From NCBI RefSeq assembly GCF_014077005.1, contig NZ_JACGVC010000052.1:1-64000 (forward strand): 64,000 nucleotides of DNA. The letters run 5' to 3'. The stretch's first letter is position 1. Each line of letters starts with the position of its first letter. Source of the stretch: Colwellia sp. MB3u-45 (GTDB taxonomy: Bacteria; Pseudomonadota; Gammaproteobacteria; Enterobacterales; Alteromonadaceae). Positions 7,837-17,427 of the stretch are shown here, one piece after another. Under the pieces are notes generated by a model. It made no database searches. It was not told the DNA's origin and saw nothing but the letters and a program-made list of their open reading frames with translations. The translations under genes were made by a program, and so were the position numbers.

Positions 7837-8299
7837 CCAGACGGCAATGAAATGATATATTTTTTCTATGAGGAAAAATAGATAAATACCAGACATAAAA
7901 TTTTGTCAGTCGTTATGCTACTTATAAACTCTATTCTGTTGGTGGCATTGTCAATTTGAAAGAAACACTTTAATTGACATAGGTAACGATTAATTGACTG
8001 ATTACTGGCTTATTTACGGTTGTTTATTGCATGATGGTTATAAGGTTTTTTTTTACTGTAAAGGTATTATTTGTGTCAACAACGGTTCTTCTCTTCTTTT
8101 TTCATGAAAAACCTTTGTTGCTCGTGAATCATAATTTGTATTCATTACACCACCTAGCATTAGATGATGTAAACGAAGCTACAATTTGCCTATTTTTACC
8201 CGCTAAAATACAGAAAATGGCGATTTGCTAGCTACTTAAATACATCATTAATAAAGCTTATTTTCAGTGTTGTTAAAGCTAAATAGTACTATTGAAGTA
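7837..8299. other. intergenic region without a supported gene
   Basis: A 463-base AT-rich gap between DUF6435 copy A and the 3' end of fpr. A 66-codon frame at 8031-8231 is rich in Phe, Leu and Val from T-rich DNA, has no good ribosome binding site and I do not call it. Confidence 0.45.
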
Positions 8300-9082
8300 C
8301 TATTTTTCAACAAAAGCTCTTTCAACAACGTAGTCGCCTTGCACGCCTTTTTTACGACTTTCCTGAAAACCACTTTCATCTAACATGGCACAGGTGTCTT
8401 TTAGCATAGCAGGACTACCACATAGCATCACGCGGTCAAACTCAGGATCAAGGTCAGGTATGCCAATATCAAGACAGAGCTTGCCTGTTTTTATTAAATC
8501 AGTAATGCGTCCTTCATTTTTATAGCTCTCACGAGTCACACTGGGATAGTAGATTAGCTGTTCAGTAATCATCTCACCAAGATATTCATGATGAGGCAGA
8601 CCTGTGGTTATTATTTTGTGGTAAGCCAATTCATTCACGTACCTTACGCCATGAAATAAAATCACTTTGTCAAAACGCTGATAAGTTTCTGGATCTTTGA
8701 TAATACTTAAAAAGGGCGCCAAGCCCGTTCCTGTGCCTACCAATAGTAGGTTTCGACCATCTCGTAAATCATCTATAACCAACGTTCCGGTTGGTTTACT
8801 GCCAATAATGACTTCATCGCCAATAGCTAAATGTTGTAATTTGGAGGTAAAAGCGCCTCCTTCAACTTTAATGCTGAAAAATTCCAAATAATCTTCATGG
8901 TTTGCACTGGCGAGACTGTAGGCGCGTAAAATGGGTCGAGTATTTTCTTGTGCTAAGCCAATGATGATATATTCACCATTCCTAAAGCGGAGTCCTTGAC
9001 TACGGGTGGTTTTAAAAGAAAAAAGACTATCGTTCCAATGAACAACATCGATGACTTTTTCGGGATTAAATTTTTTTTGCAT
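8300..9082 (-). CDS. fpr: ferredoxin--NADP reductase
   Basis: A 260-residue flavoenzyme that moves electrons between NADPH and ferredoxin or flavodoxin. The FAD-binding motif RAYSLAS is at about residue 54, the pyrophosphate/NADP loop GTGTGLAPFLS at about 116, CGSPAML near 222, and the C-terminus VERAFVEK is the usual bacterial Fpr ending with a Phe near the flavin. Length matches the family. AGGA sits before ATG 9082. Monocistronic, with DUF6435-type genes on both sides. Confidence 0.92.
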   Translation of the reverse strand: MQKKFNPEKVIDVVHWNDSLFSFKTTRSQGLRFRNGEYIIIGLAQENTRPILRAYSLASANHEDYLEFFSIKVEGGAFTSKLQHLAIGDEVIIGSKPTGTLVIDDLRDGRNLLLVGTGTGLAPFLSIIKDPETYQRFDKVILFHGVRYVNELAYHKIITTGLPHHEYLGEMITEQLIYYPSVTRESYKNEGRITDLIKTGKLCLDIGIPDLDPEFDRVMLCGSPAMLKDTCAMLDESGFQESRKKGVQGDYVVERAFVEK

Positions 9083-9618
9083 GTTTATCCTGTAAGGAAT
9101 TTTTGACTAAATAAAAAATAAGCTTTATTGACCAAGTATGAAAAAAAGATGATTGATAACAGTGCTATCTATGTTGACATCAATTAAAGACCCGCTAAAT
9201 ATCTGGATAAAACTTAGCGGGTCTTTGCTAAAGTCGCAGGCTTAACTTAAGGTTACATAGGCATAAAGTCTGTGAGTTTTTTTAAGGAAACAATGATTAA
9301 AGAAGCAATACGTTTGGATAATAAATCGACTTAGCATACCAAAATAACTTTTTTAGTGTGTCTAGTTGACATTTTATACGATATTTAAACCGTTACAGAT
9401 CATTCGCTGCCACCAACATTCGTGTAAGGGTAGGCTGTTTTATTCAATAACTGTTTTAGCTTAATAGAACTATTTTACGCTATAAAATACCATCAAGCGT
9501 TTTAATCATCAGGTTAAAATAGTTGCTTACGTAGATGGGAATTATCTACTACTGAAAGAAAATATTAACTAAAAATACTGAGCCAGATAGTGATGTAGAG
9601 CGAGAGGTACTGAAGTCG
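9083..9618. other. intergenic region between fpr and DUF6435 copy B
   Basis: A 536-base gap. Apart from the terminator-like hairpin at 9186-9226 I see no gene or repeat. Confidence 0.45.
9186..9226. terminator. bidirectional terminator-like hairpin
   Basis: AAAGACCCGCTAA (9186-9198) pairs perfectly with TTAGCGGGTCTTT (9214-9226) over 13 bp with a 15-nt loop. Stem ends in A/T runs on both sides. It lies between fpr and DUF6435 copy B, both on the minus strand, so it most likely ends the copy B transcript. Confidence 0.65.
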
Positions 9619-9804
9619 TTAAGCTTTAAGCTTTGCTGGCTTTTCTAATGCTTGTATTTTTTTTCTAATGTTTAGCGCTTCTTCAGTAAACATCGAAAAA
9701 TCATTAATGTTGCCATTTTTTTGCGCACAAATAGCGCTTTCAAGTTTGTCTTCATAACTTTTGTTTAACTTTTTAGTTGGGTCTTGCTTAAACAATGAAA
9801 ACAT
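9619..9804 (-). CDS. DUF6435-type small protein, copy B
   Basis: A 61-residue protein beginning MFSLFKQDPTKKLNKSYEDK, with about 30 of the first 54 residues identical to copy A at 7657-7836. Same two-helix charged layout. A TTG at 9813 would add three residues, but the ATG at 9804 has AAGG 9 nt upstream and matches the start of copy A. Function unknown. The two copies point in opposite directions and bracket fpr. Confidence 0.78.
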   Translation of the reverse strand: MFSLFKQDPTKKLNKSYEDKLESAICAQKNGNINDFSMFTEEALNIRKKIQALEKPAKLKA

Positions 9805-10169
9805 AAAGTTCAACCTTGGTTAAGTTAGTTGTTTTTATATACGGATGTAAAAGGGTTTTGGTTTTGTCTATGCGAAATTAAAAGATAAAAAATTAGAGTT
9901 GGCCTGAGTAATACGCTATTTGTAACGTTACTTTTTACTATAAAATAATTTATCTTCAATGCGTTAGATAAAGGTGATTTAGAAAAATACACATTAAATT
10001 TGTTAAGTTCATTAGACGTTTTTTTTACCACTTAAATTTAAACATAATGCATCCTTGTTTTGTGTAGCTGATGTGTAGCGCAGTAAATTATGAGATAATT
10101 TCGTTAACGTCATAGTATTAAATCAATTCAGGTTAATCCAATGGGTATTAACCGACAAAGGAAGCGTTT
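9805..10169. other. intergenic region upstream of the exonuclease gene
   Basis: AT-rich, no gene or repeat that I can support. It must hold the divergent promoters of DUF6435 copy B and the DnaQ-like gene. Confidence 0.4.
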
Positions 10170-10802
10170 GTGTTAGCTAACTCAATAGTTGTGCTCGATT
10201 TTGAAACCACGGGTTTATCGCCAGCTCAAGGAGAACGTGCCATTGAAATCGGCGCCGTTAAACTTGAAAGCGGCATAGTGACCGACCGGTTTCAAGCTTT
10301 GATGAATCCAGGTCGACGCATTAATAGTTTTATTGAAAACTATACCGGTATTAGTAATAGAATGCTGGCTGTTGCATCGCCTTGTGCAAAAGTGATGACT
10401 GATTTTGCTAGCTTTATCGGTGAGAGTAATTTATTAGCGCACAACGCCTCTTTTGATGCTCGCTTTCTTGAGGCTGAATTTGCTCGTTTGGGTCGTCAGG
10501 TTTTAGGCGAGTTTACTTGTTCGTTATTAATATCACGCCGTATTTATCAAGATGCGCCAAATCATAAATTGGGCACCTTAATTAATTATAAAAATATTGC
10601 CGCCGATGGTAGTTTTCACCGGGCGTTATTTGACGCAGAAATGACCGCAGAACTCTGGTTGATTATGTTAAATGATATTAGCGAACGCTACGGATTAGAA
10701 AATATTCCCTTTAGTTTAATCAAGCAATTAGCTAAAACGCCTAAAGCGCAAATCAACAAGTTACTGACTAATTACGCCAGTAAAATAACTAAAGCCGTTT
10801 AG
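10170..10802 (+). CDS. DnaQ-like 3'-5' exonuclease (DEDDh)
   Basis: A 210-residue exonuclease. Exo I is VLDFETTGLSP (catalytic Asp and Glu), Exo II is AHNASFDARFLEAEF, and Exo III has His and Asp in HRALFDAEMTAELW, so all DEDDh residues are present. The C-terminal 50 residues lie outside the nuclease domain. It is shorter than replicative epsilon subunits and lacks a clear polymerase-binding tail, so it is more likely a stand-alone DNA or RNA trimming enzyme. The start is GTG 10170 (or the overlapping TTG 10168), with AAGGAAG upstream. Confidence 0.82.
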   Translation: MLANSIVVLDFETTGLSPAQGERAIEIGAVKLESGIVTDRFQALMNPGRRINSFIENYTGISNRMLAVASPCAKVMTDFASFIGESNLLAHNASFDARFLEAEFARLGRQVLGEFTCSLLISRRIYQDAPNHKLGTLINYKNIAADGSFHRALFDAEMTAELWLIMLNDISERYGLENIPFSLIKQLAKTPKAQINKLLTNYASKITKAV

Positions 10803-11058
10803 GCTTAATATACCTAGCCATACTTACCGGTAAACAGCTTTAATCTTAATCGGTTTGGCCAAATAACGGTGTTAATCTCTATTACTAAGATTAAGGTTTG
10901 TTGTTTATCTTAGATAAATGTTGAAAATGACCCCGCTTAACGCGAACGCCAAAGTATAAATTAAGCTTATTTAGTATTAACTTATTCTAAGGTATGCTGT
11001 TTATATATTGAAATCATAATGTACATAATTTAACCATAAAAAAAATTAGGGATTTACT

Positions 11059-12102
11059 TTGGCTGAAAATATAATAAAAGCGGTAAAAGGTTTTGCTTTA
11101 GTACTGAGTGATGATGAAAAATTAACACCTTCACAAAGAATAACAGGCATTGAAAAAACACTACCAGCACTCAAACCTGGGCAAGTATTAGTTAAAATGT
11201 TGGCTACACCGGTTAATCCCTCTGATTTAATGTACTTATTGGGTAAATACGGTTTAACCGCGCAAGAGGGTGACTTTGTTGGCTTTGAAGGTTGTGGCAT
11301 TGTAGAAGCCGCCAATGCCGGACTTTACGGTAAGTGGTTAACGGGCAGGCGCGTTGCTTTATCAGCACAACCCGGTATTGACGGCGTGTGGGCTGAATAT
11401 GCCATTACACAAGCAAATTTATGTTTGCCGGTTCGAAAAGCATTAAGCGACGAGCAAGCGGCAACGATTATAGTTAACCCTTGTACTTCTGTTTGCCTAG
11501 TAGAGCGAGCTATAGCACTGGGCAGTAAAGCCATTGTGATTAATGCCGGGGCAAGCCAAGTGGGTAAGGGCGCTATTCGTTATGCAAAACTTAAGGGTAT
11601 TAAAACCATAGCGACAGTGCGCAGTGCAGCGAATGTTGAGGTTTTGCAAGCGTTAGGGGCCGATTGCGTGTTATTAACGTCAGACGATAATTTTGATCAA
11701 TCACTAAAGCATTGGGCGAAAAAACTCAAGGCAAAAGTATTGTTGGATTCTGTTGCCGACGATGATACCCCTAGAGTTTTACACGCCATGCCTAATAGTT
11801 CTACGGCCTTGGTTTATGGTCGACTAACCGAAACTCAAGATGTGCTGGGTGGCTTATTTAGTGTGGCTGATGTGATCTTTCGCGATATGCGAATAGAGGG
11901 TTTTTGGTTGGCAAAATACATTGGTGACGCTTCACCGTTACAGGTATTAGCCTTAAGTTCGAAAGTACAAAAATTGTTTGCTCAAGGGATTTTTAAGACT
12001 GATATTTATGCCCGAGTTGGTTTTGATGATTTTTCCCAAGCATTAGACCATTACGCAGAACATAAAAGTGATGGCAAGGTGATATTATTACCTAATAATT
12101 AA
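11059..12102 (+). CDS. zinc-independent MDR oxidoreductase (quinone or enoyl reductase like)
   Basis: A 347-residue medium-chain dehydrogenase/reductase. The N-terminal GroES-like fold holds VNPSDLMYLLGKYG and VGFEGCGIVEAA; the Rossmann part has INAGASQVGKGAIRYAKLKG, ending FSQALDHYAEHKSDGKVILL. The zinc ligand pattern is missing, which favours the NAD(P)H:quinone reductase/2-enoyl thioester reductase branch. The start is TTG with AGGGA upstream. Its 3' end overlaps by 4 bp with the convergent gene on the other strand. Confidence 0.8.
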   Translation: MAENIIKAVKGFALVLSDDEKLTPSQRITGIEKTLPALKPGQVLVKMLATPVNPSDLMYLLGKYGLTAQEGDFVGFEGCGIVEAANAGLYGKWLTGRRVALSAQPGIDGVWAEYAITQANLCLPVRKALSDEQAATIIVNPCTSVCLVERAIALGSKAIVINAGASQVGKGAIRYAKLKGIKTIATVRSAANVEVLQALGADCVLLTSDDNFDQSLKHWAKKLKAKVLLDSVADDDTPRVLHAMPNSSTALVYGRLTETQDVLGGLFSVADVIFRDMRIEGFWLAKYIGDASPLQVLALSSKVQKLFAQGIFKTDIYARVGFDDFSQALDHYAEHKSDGKVILLPNN

Positions 12103-12827
12103 AAATTATATTTTTCTATCAGTTTTTGATAATCAACAGTCATTTTATATTTTTTCATGGCTTGATTAAATGCATGCACATCATCAGCATTTTTAAAGGC
12201 CATGCTATAAGAGTTTATTGGAAAAATATGGTGAACTTTAATATCACTTTCTCTTTCATTTATATTGAGTTTATTTAAGTAGTATAAAAATATTTTCAAA
12301 TCCATTACGACTACTTCTACACGGCCTAAAAATAGTAACTCTAGCTGTTTTTCTTGATCTACCACTTGAATGAAAATTGGACTATCAGTAACCGCCTCAG
12401 CAAATTCTACTCCTAATATTTTGTGGGCTATTTGAAATGACGCAATCGAGTAATGGCTTATATCTGCAATGCGATTAAGTGACACGGCATTCTCTTTTAA
12501 CGAAATGGCCACGTTTTGATAATCGATGTAGTTTTTACTTAAGGTCTCTATATTAGGGAATATGTGTTTATTCGCTGTCATTACCGCATCAATATCGGGT
12601 AACGCGAGCATTTTTTCTGAACGGCCATAGGGGATGAAAATAAACTCTGGTGCTTTGCCTATCATGGTTAATATTTGTTGAATTAACTCTAACTCGAAAC
12701 CCGAATGATTTTCTTCAATAACATAAGGCGGCTTAGAAAGTCCAAGCACCACTTTAAAGGGTTGATTTGCCAAACAGTTAATAGAAATTAGGCTGAAAAA
12801 GATAAAGATAATAATATTTTTTGACAT
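12099..12827 (-). CDS. periplasmic solute-binding-like protein (family 3)
   Basis: A 242-residue exported protein with a signal peptide ending near CLANQ. It has the type II binding-protein layout: KPPYVIEENHSGFELELIQQ at the start of lobe 1 and a return from lobe 2 with a conserved Asp (VVVMDLKIFLYYL). No ABC permease or ATPase gene is adjacent, so it may be a sensor or an orphan component. Many Alteromonadales carry many such orphan copies. A GTG at 12842 adds five residues; ATG 12827 is preferred because it begins the signal peptide. Confidence 0.75.
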   Translation of the reverse strand: MSKNIIIFIFFSLISINCLANQPFKVVLGLSKPPYVIEENHSGFELELIQQILTMIGKAPEFIFIPYGRSEKMLALPDIDAVMTANKHIFPNIETLSKNYIDYQNVAISLKENAVSLNRIADISHYSIASFQIAHKILGVEFAEAVTDSPIFIQVVDQEKQLELLFLGRVEVVVMDLKIFLYYLNKLNINERESDIKVHHIFPINSYSMAFKNADDVHAFNQAMKKYKMTVDYQKLIEKYNF

Positions 12828-12852
12828 ACAAAATTCTACCACGGGATTTTCT

Positions 12853-12870
12853 AAGCTTAAGCTTAAGCTT
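12853..12870. repeat. AAGCTT x3 tandem palindromic repeat
   Basis: Three perfect copies of a self-complementary hexamer between the start of the binding-protein gene and the stop codon of ybaK. Confidence 0.7.
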
Positions 12871-13343
12871 TATACTTCGCTAGTAATATCAGCGTAACTA
12901 GCTTGCAACGAGAGGATAATATTTTCTGGTGATAATTCTATCTCTAAACCACGCTTACCACCACTAATAAAAATAGTGTTTAACCTTTCAGCGCTGTGGT
13001 CAAGCAGGGTGACTAATGGTTTTTTTTGCCCTAATGGACTAACGCCTCCAAGGACATAGCCGGTAGAGTTTTGTACTTTATTGGCATCAGCCATTTTAAT
13101 TTTTTTAGCCTTAAGGGTTTTTGCCAGCTTTTTTAAACTGAGTTGCTTAACCACAGGAATAATAGCAACGGCTAAATAAGCATTATCTACATCAACCACT
13201 AGTGTTTTAAAAACCACTTCAGCGCTAACCTTGAGTTTATCAACTGCTTCAAGGCCGAATGATTTACAATTAGCATCATGCTGATAGTGATGTAATTGAT
13301 AAGCGAGTGTTAATTTATTCAGTTGCTTAACAGCAGGTGTCAT
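12870..13343 (-). CDS. ybaK: Cys-tRNA(Pro) deacylase YbaK/EbsC
   Basis: A 157-residue trans-editing enzyme that hydrolyses Cys-tRNA(Pro) mischarged by prolyl-tRNA synthetase. Visible features are VFKTLVVDVDNAYLAVAIIP, KVQNSTGYVLGGVSPLGQKK and IFISGGKRGLEIELSP, all typical of YbaK. A TTG at 13391 opens the frame 16 codons earlier, but ATG 13343 has AAGAAGAG upstream and gives the family length (E. coli 159). It follows pqiC on the same strand after 80 bp. Confidence 0.9.
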   Translation of the reverse strand: MTPAVKQLNKLTLAYQLHHYQHDANCKSFGLEAVDKLKVSAEVVFKTLVVDVDNAYLAVAIIPVVKQLSLKKLAKTLKAKKIKMADANKVQNSTGYVLGGVSPLGQKKPLVTLLDHSAERLNTIFISGGKRGLEIELSPENIILSLQASYADITSEV

Positions 13344-13423
13344 TTTAGTTAACTCTTCTTTAAAGTTTTGAATCGAATCTAACTTAAGCAATTCAAAGCC
13401 TAATTTATTTCACATAAGGCACT

Positions 13424-14023
13424 TTATTCAACCACTAAGCTATGGGTTATTTGCTGCGCCAATGAGGTGATCACTTTTCGCATTTGCTCGACAGCGTGCT
13501 CATAGCCATTTTCATTAAGCGCTACGGTTAGGGTAAAGTTATGCTCTTCTTCTGGATTTCCCCCGCTTTTACCTTGTAGCCAATAAGTGCCTGAAAGTAG
13601 GGCTTGTGATTGATGAGTGGCATGAAATGCCGTGATGTTAATAACAACTGTTATTGCCGCGGTAGCTTGGTTTTTTGCTGGCGTGACAATATAATGAAAA
13701 TGACTATCAATATTATTCAGGTCTTGCGCTAAGGCTTGTGTAAAGCTGTTCTGTAATGGCTCTGCCCACATATGAAAGTGCGAGTAGTGCAACTGGTGAC
13801 TGGAAAGCTGTAAAACCAAACTAGGTTGTCTTAAATAATCAGGCAATGCTAACAAGGTAATACCAAAGTACGGACTATTGTTATTATGCTTGTTATCAGT
13901 GTTAACTGCGCTGGTTGTCGTTGGACTATTAAGTAAATAATATTGTGTTTTGTTAGCGGGAGCCGAGCTACAAGCGCCAAGCAAAATAATTGACACAAGA
14001 GCGACGATTAAAGTCTTTTTCAT
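13424..14023 (-). CDS. pqiC: PqiC-type outer-membrane lipoprotein
   Basis: A 199-residue lipoprotein with lipobox LLGAC at residues 14-18. The PqiC (YmbA, ABC-type auxiliary) domain shows YYLLNSP near the N-terminus and LPDYLRQPSLVLQLSSHQLH. It is the outer-membrane end of the Pqi lipid transport bridge. The ATG overlaps the stop of pqiB by 4 bp (translational coupling) and has GGAG upstream. Last gene of pqiABC. Confidence 0.9.
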   Translation of the reverse strand: MKKTLIVALVSIILLGACSSAPANKTQYYLLNSPTTTSAVNTDNKHNNNSPYFGITLLALPDYLRQPSLVLQLSSHQLHYSHFHMWAEPLQNSFTQALAQDLNNIDSHFHYIVTPAKNQATAAITVVINITAFHATHQSQALLSGTYWLQGKSGGNPEEEHNFTLTVALNENGYEHAVEQMRKVITSLAQQITHSLVVE

Positions 14024-15681
14024 GGTTGTGCTCCATTAAGTTTTGTCGGTATTGGCTCAGAGACTTCACCATTATTAAAGAGTAAGCTATTAGGTTTATG
14101 CTTGAGTTGATTCAGCAAAGGTTTTAATTCGTTCATTGTTGCAGTGAGCGTATGTAACGTTGTGCGCAGTTCTTCATAGCCCTGAGAGCCAGATGACAAG
14201 TCTTTAGTTAAGGTATTGATACCTTGTAAGGCTTTACTGAGTTCAGTACTAACTTGTTGCTGCTCAACTTTACTCAATAAGCTATCAAAGCTATGACTTA
14301 CCCCTTGAAATTCTTGCGCGGTTTGCGTCATTTCTAACATCATTTTATTGGCATTTTCACTCATATTATTGAGCGGCATATTATTGAGGTTATCCATAAA
14401 CTGTTCCGCTTTTGCGGTAATTTGCGAAAAGTCATCACTACTGGTTGGAATAATTAGGAAGTCTTCATATTTTTCTATTTCGCTGATGGGTTGATCTTTA
14501 TTGTGTTGTAAATCAACATATAGGCTGCCAGTTAAAATATTTCCTGTGCGCAGAACGGCTTTTAAACCATGCTCAATCCAGTAAATGTTTTGTTTGGTCA
14601 TAAGCGCTTTACCTTCATCATTATCGGGCAGGCCTATTCGACCTGGCTGTAAACTGATTAGCACGGGAATTTTAAAGTCTGCCTTGGTAAATTTATTTTC
14701 ACTTCGGCTTAATGCCATGTTGACTGATTTAACTTTACCTATTTGTATTCCTCGATACTCAACGGGTGCGCCAACAGACAGGCCTCTAATAGAGTCGCTG
14801 ACCAGTACTACAAATTCGATAGATCGGCGATATCGCTCATCGTCAGCAGCTTCATAACTCTCATAGATGTCAAAATATGAGCGCTCACCAATTTTTTCGC
14901 CAATGCTCATGCCTTTAGGAATACCGAAGGTGGCACCGTTGGTTAACATAGTTTCAAAATTGCCAGTTTTAACTGATATGCCATCGGCATTTAAATCAAG
15001 TTGCAAGCCACTAACATCCCAAAATTTAGTATTACTGGTGATAAGTTGATGATAAGGCGCTTTGATAAAAGCATTGTAATAAACAACACGTTCTTCAAAA
15101 TTAAAATAGATATCCTCAAACTGACCAACGGTTAAGCCTTTATAAATAATGGGATCACCTTTTTTGTAAGCAAACTGGTCGTTACTATTAAGGGTTATAT
15201 GCAAGCCAGGAGTGCCTGAAGGCGTTAAGGGGGGCGAGTTTAAGGCATCAAAAACATAGCGTTCTTCGTTGCTTTTACCGGGCGATATTTCAATATATAC
15301 GCCGGATATTAAGGTGCTGAGACCCGATACGCCGGTATGCGATATTTGTGGCGACACAACCCAAAACGTGCTATCGGCCAGTAAAAATTGTTCTGCTGAT
15401 TTTTTTATCTTTGCCGTAACAATTACGCCATTACCGTTTTGATTCAGCTCAATGGCACTTACTTCTCCAATATCAACATTGCGAGATTTTATTTTGGTTT
15501 TTTCAGCCTCCATGCCTTCAGCGGTAAGGAAATGTATGGTGACTTCTGTGCCTTCATTACTCCATTGATAATAAATCATCCAGCAGCCAATAAAGATTGC
15601 AATGGCAGGAATAAACCAGATAGTTGATACGGTTTTAACTGGCTTTATTGTTGCGTCTGGTATTTGAGCATCATTCATCAT
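14020..15681 (-). CDS. pqiB: PqiB, MCE-domain intermembrane lipid transport protein
   Basis: A 553-residue protein with one N-terminal transmembrane helix (about residues 21-40) and three MCE domains (about 45-140, 160-255 and 285-395). Each has the typical start, for example GVSGLSTLISGVYIEISPG and GLSVGAPVEYRGIQIGKVKS. A long C-terminal helical region follows (about 420-520). In E. coli PqiB forms a hexameric needle spanning the periplasm. The start overlaps the end of pqiA by 11 bp. Confidence 0.93.
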   Translation of the reverse strand: MMNDAQIPDATIKPVKTVSTIWFIPAIAIFIGCWMIYYQWSNEGTEVTIHFLTAEGMEAEKTKIKSRNVDIGEVSAIELNQNGNGVIVTAKIKKSAEQFLLADSTFWVVSPQISHTGVSGLSTLISGVYIEISPGKSNEERYVFDALNSPPLTPSGTPGLHITLNSNDQFAYKKGDPIIYKGLTVGQFEDIYFNFEERVVYYNAFIKAPYHQLITSNTKFWDVSGLQLDLNADGISVKTGNFETMLTNGATFGIPKGMSIGEKIGERSYFDIYESYEAADDERYRRSIEFVVLVSDSIRGLSVGAPVEYRGIQIGKVKSVNMALSRSENKFTKADFKIPVLISLQPGRIGLPDNDEGKALMTKQNIYWIEHGLKAVLRTGNILTGSLYVDLQHNKDQPISEIEKYEDFLIIPTSSDDFSQITAKAEQFMDNLNNMPLNNMSENANKMMLEMTQTAQEFQGVSHSFDSLLSKVEQQQVSTELSKALQGINTLTKDLSSGSQGYEELRTTLHTLTATMNELKPLLNQLKHKPNSLLFNNGEVSEPIPTKLNGAQP

Positions 15682-16861
15682 TTTTTATATTTTTCCAAAT
15701 TAATTGCGGTTCAAAACTCATTGCGGCGAGCATAGTGACAATAACTAAACCGGAAAACGCTAAGGTAGCAGCTCCCGGTGTTATGCTCATGGCCGGGCCA
15801 AGCTGAATTAAGCTAGCCAGAATAATAACGACAAAAACATCTACCATTGACCAACGACCGACAAATTCAGCCATACGATACCATTTTATTCTTTCTAAGC
15901 TTAATCTATCACTTTGTTTTTGAACACTATAATTTAACCAAGCCAGTACTAATATTTTAGCGACAGGTATAACAACACTGGCAATAAAAATAATGGCAGC
16001 GATAGGGTAGGAGCCTAAGTTCCACAGTAAAATAACCCCACCAATAATTGTGCTGGGATTGTCTTGGCCCCAAAAGTGCGTAGTCATGATCGGGAGTGTA
16101 TTAGCCGGTATGTACAATACCACCGCGGTGAGCAGTAGCGCCCAAGTTTTTTGCACACTTAGTGCCTGTTTTATTGGGTCTTCTTGGGCTACTTTAGTGT
16201 GACTTTGGTGTATTTCGATATTATGCGCTTTTTCAACTTTAGCTAGTAATTGGTATAACTCGCGCTTATCGATATGTAAAACTACCAGTGTCATCGACAA
16301 TGTAAATAAAATAAAAGCATAAAAAGACAAGCCTAATGTAATATCAGCCATAGAAATAATTTTGATTAAACTAACCAAAGTGCCAATCAGGAATATTTCC
16401 ACCATACTCCAAGGCAATAACTTAAAAACCAAGGCCAATACTCGACCGCCATACTTAGGATATAAGCCCTTATTTAGTGGGATAAGCAAATAAATAAGTG
16501 ACAACAAAACGACAGTTGGGATGGCAAATATAGTGAGAAACTCAATGAGTGCTAAAAGTTGATAATTATTATCGATTAAGACTATAAGACTTGTAATGGC
16601 GTTAAAGTGGTTTTCTAAGCCATTGGTACTAAAGGACAAGAATGTAAAAGGTAATGAAGCTAATAAAAATATTAATGCGGTAATAGCAAAAGCAATAATT
16701 CTTTCATTAGCATTGCGATGAATGGCGCTTAATTTATAGCCACAACGCGGGCATTGTGCTTTTTGACTTTCTTTTAATACAGGTAATTTGACGGTCAGCG
16801 CGCACTCATAGCACTGAATTTCAACTGGATGTATTTCGCTGTTTTGCAAAGTTTTTGGCAT
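15671..16861 (-). CDS. pqiA: PqiA, inner-membrane protein of the Pqi system
   Basis: A 396-residue polytopic protein with two PqiA domains of four helices each. The N-terminus carries a zinc-ribbon pair, CYEC and CPRC, about residues 17-40. Helix pairs are at about 55-80, 95-125, 145-170, 180-205 in the first half and 240-375 in the second, with the conserved ILVLAWLNYSVQK stretch and WSMVDVFVV. The frame is open from a TTG at 16885; ATG 16861 with GAGGA upstream is chosen. First gene of pqiABC. No obvious SoxS site could be identified in the leader. Confidence 0.9.
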   Translation of the reverse strand: MPKTLQNSEIHPVEIQCYECALTVKLPVLKESQKAQCPRCGYKLSAIHRNANERIIAFAITALIFLLASLPFTFLSFSTNGLENHFNAITSLIVLIDNNYQLLALIEFLTIFAIPTVVLLSLIYLLIPLNKGLYPKYGGRVLALVFKLLPWSMVEIFLIGTLVSLIKIISMADITLGLSFYAFILFTLSMTLVVLHIDKRELYQLLAKVEKAHNIEIHQSHTKVAQEDPIKQALSVQKTWALLLTAVVLYIPANTLPIMTTHFWGQDNPSTIIGGVILLWNLGSYPIAAIIFIASVVIPVAKILVLAWLNYSVQKQSDRLSLERIKWYRMAEFVGRWSMVDVFVVIILASLIQLGPAMSITPGAATLAFSGLVIVTMLAAMSFEPQLIWKNIKNDE

Positions 16862-17427
16862 TATAAATGCCGTCCTCAAGGTCAATTTTTTACATGAGCT
16901 TAAATTAGCATATATTATAGCAATCGAACTAAATAATTTTGATGAATATTATTGAGATACGGCTAATGTTTTCCACCTTTAACCTGCTATTTTAGTTAGA
17001 TTGGTTTCATCACTACAAATGAGTAAGGCTTGTACTTATAGAGATTGTTTTTTATTTGTCGAGAAAGTTATCAATTAGTGCCGACTTTAAAGCGATATTT
17101 ATTGGCTGCAATGGTGACCGCTTCAGCGTAAAGCTGATGGCAAGAACGTAATAAGATGAGTGATAATATTTTGATATAAAGTGTGTAACTATTAATCGAC
17201 ACCAGCCTTGGTTTATTTCTATCATTGCTATGATGAAAAAATGATACAGTTGCATTTTCATTAAACGCGCAGTGTCTTGCTATTGAAAGATTGATTTCAA
17301 GTGGCAATAATACCGAATATATTAGCCTGATGAGGATAAGACAATTAAATTTTTTAGCTATATTTGATTGTTAACATACCAAGGGTTAATACAATTTATA
17401 ACTGTGAAAAACTTATTAGGTAACAAT
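16862..17427. other. intergenic region between divergent pqiA and the M14 peptidase gene
   Basis: A 566-base gap holding promoters for both sides. Two overlapping minus-strand frames (17052-17307) have no start signals or recognisable product, so they are not called. Confidence 0.45.

Noticed and set aside
8031-8231. 66-codon frame between DUF6435 copy A and fpr
   Set aside because: Hydrophobic residues come from T-rich DNA; no start signal or family.
9825-10031. 68-codon minus-strand frame
   Set aside because: AT-rich composition, no ribosome binding site, overlaps the likely promoter region.
17052-17307. two overlapping minus-strand frames between pqiA and the M14 gene
   Set aside because: No start signals and no recognisable domain.
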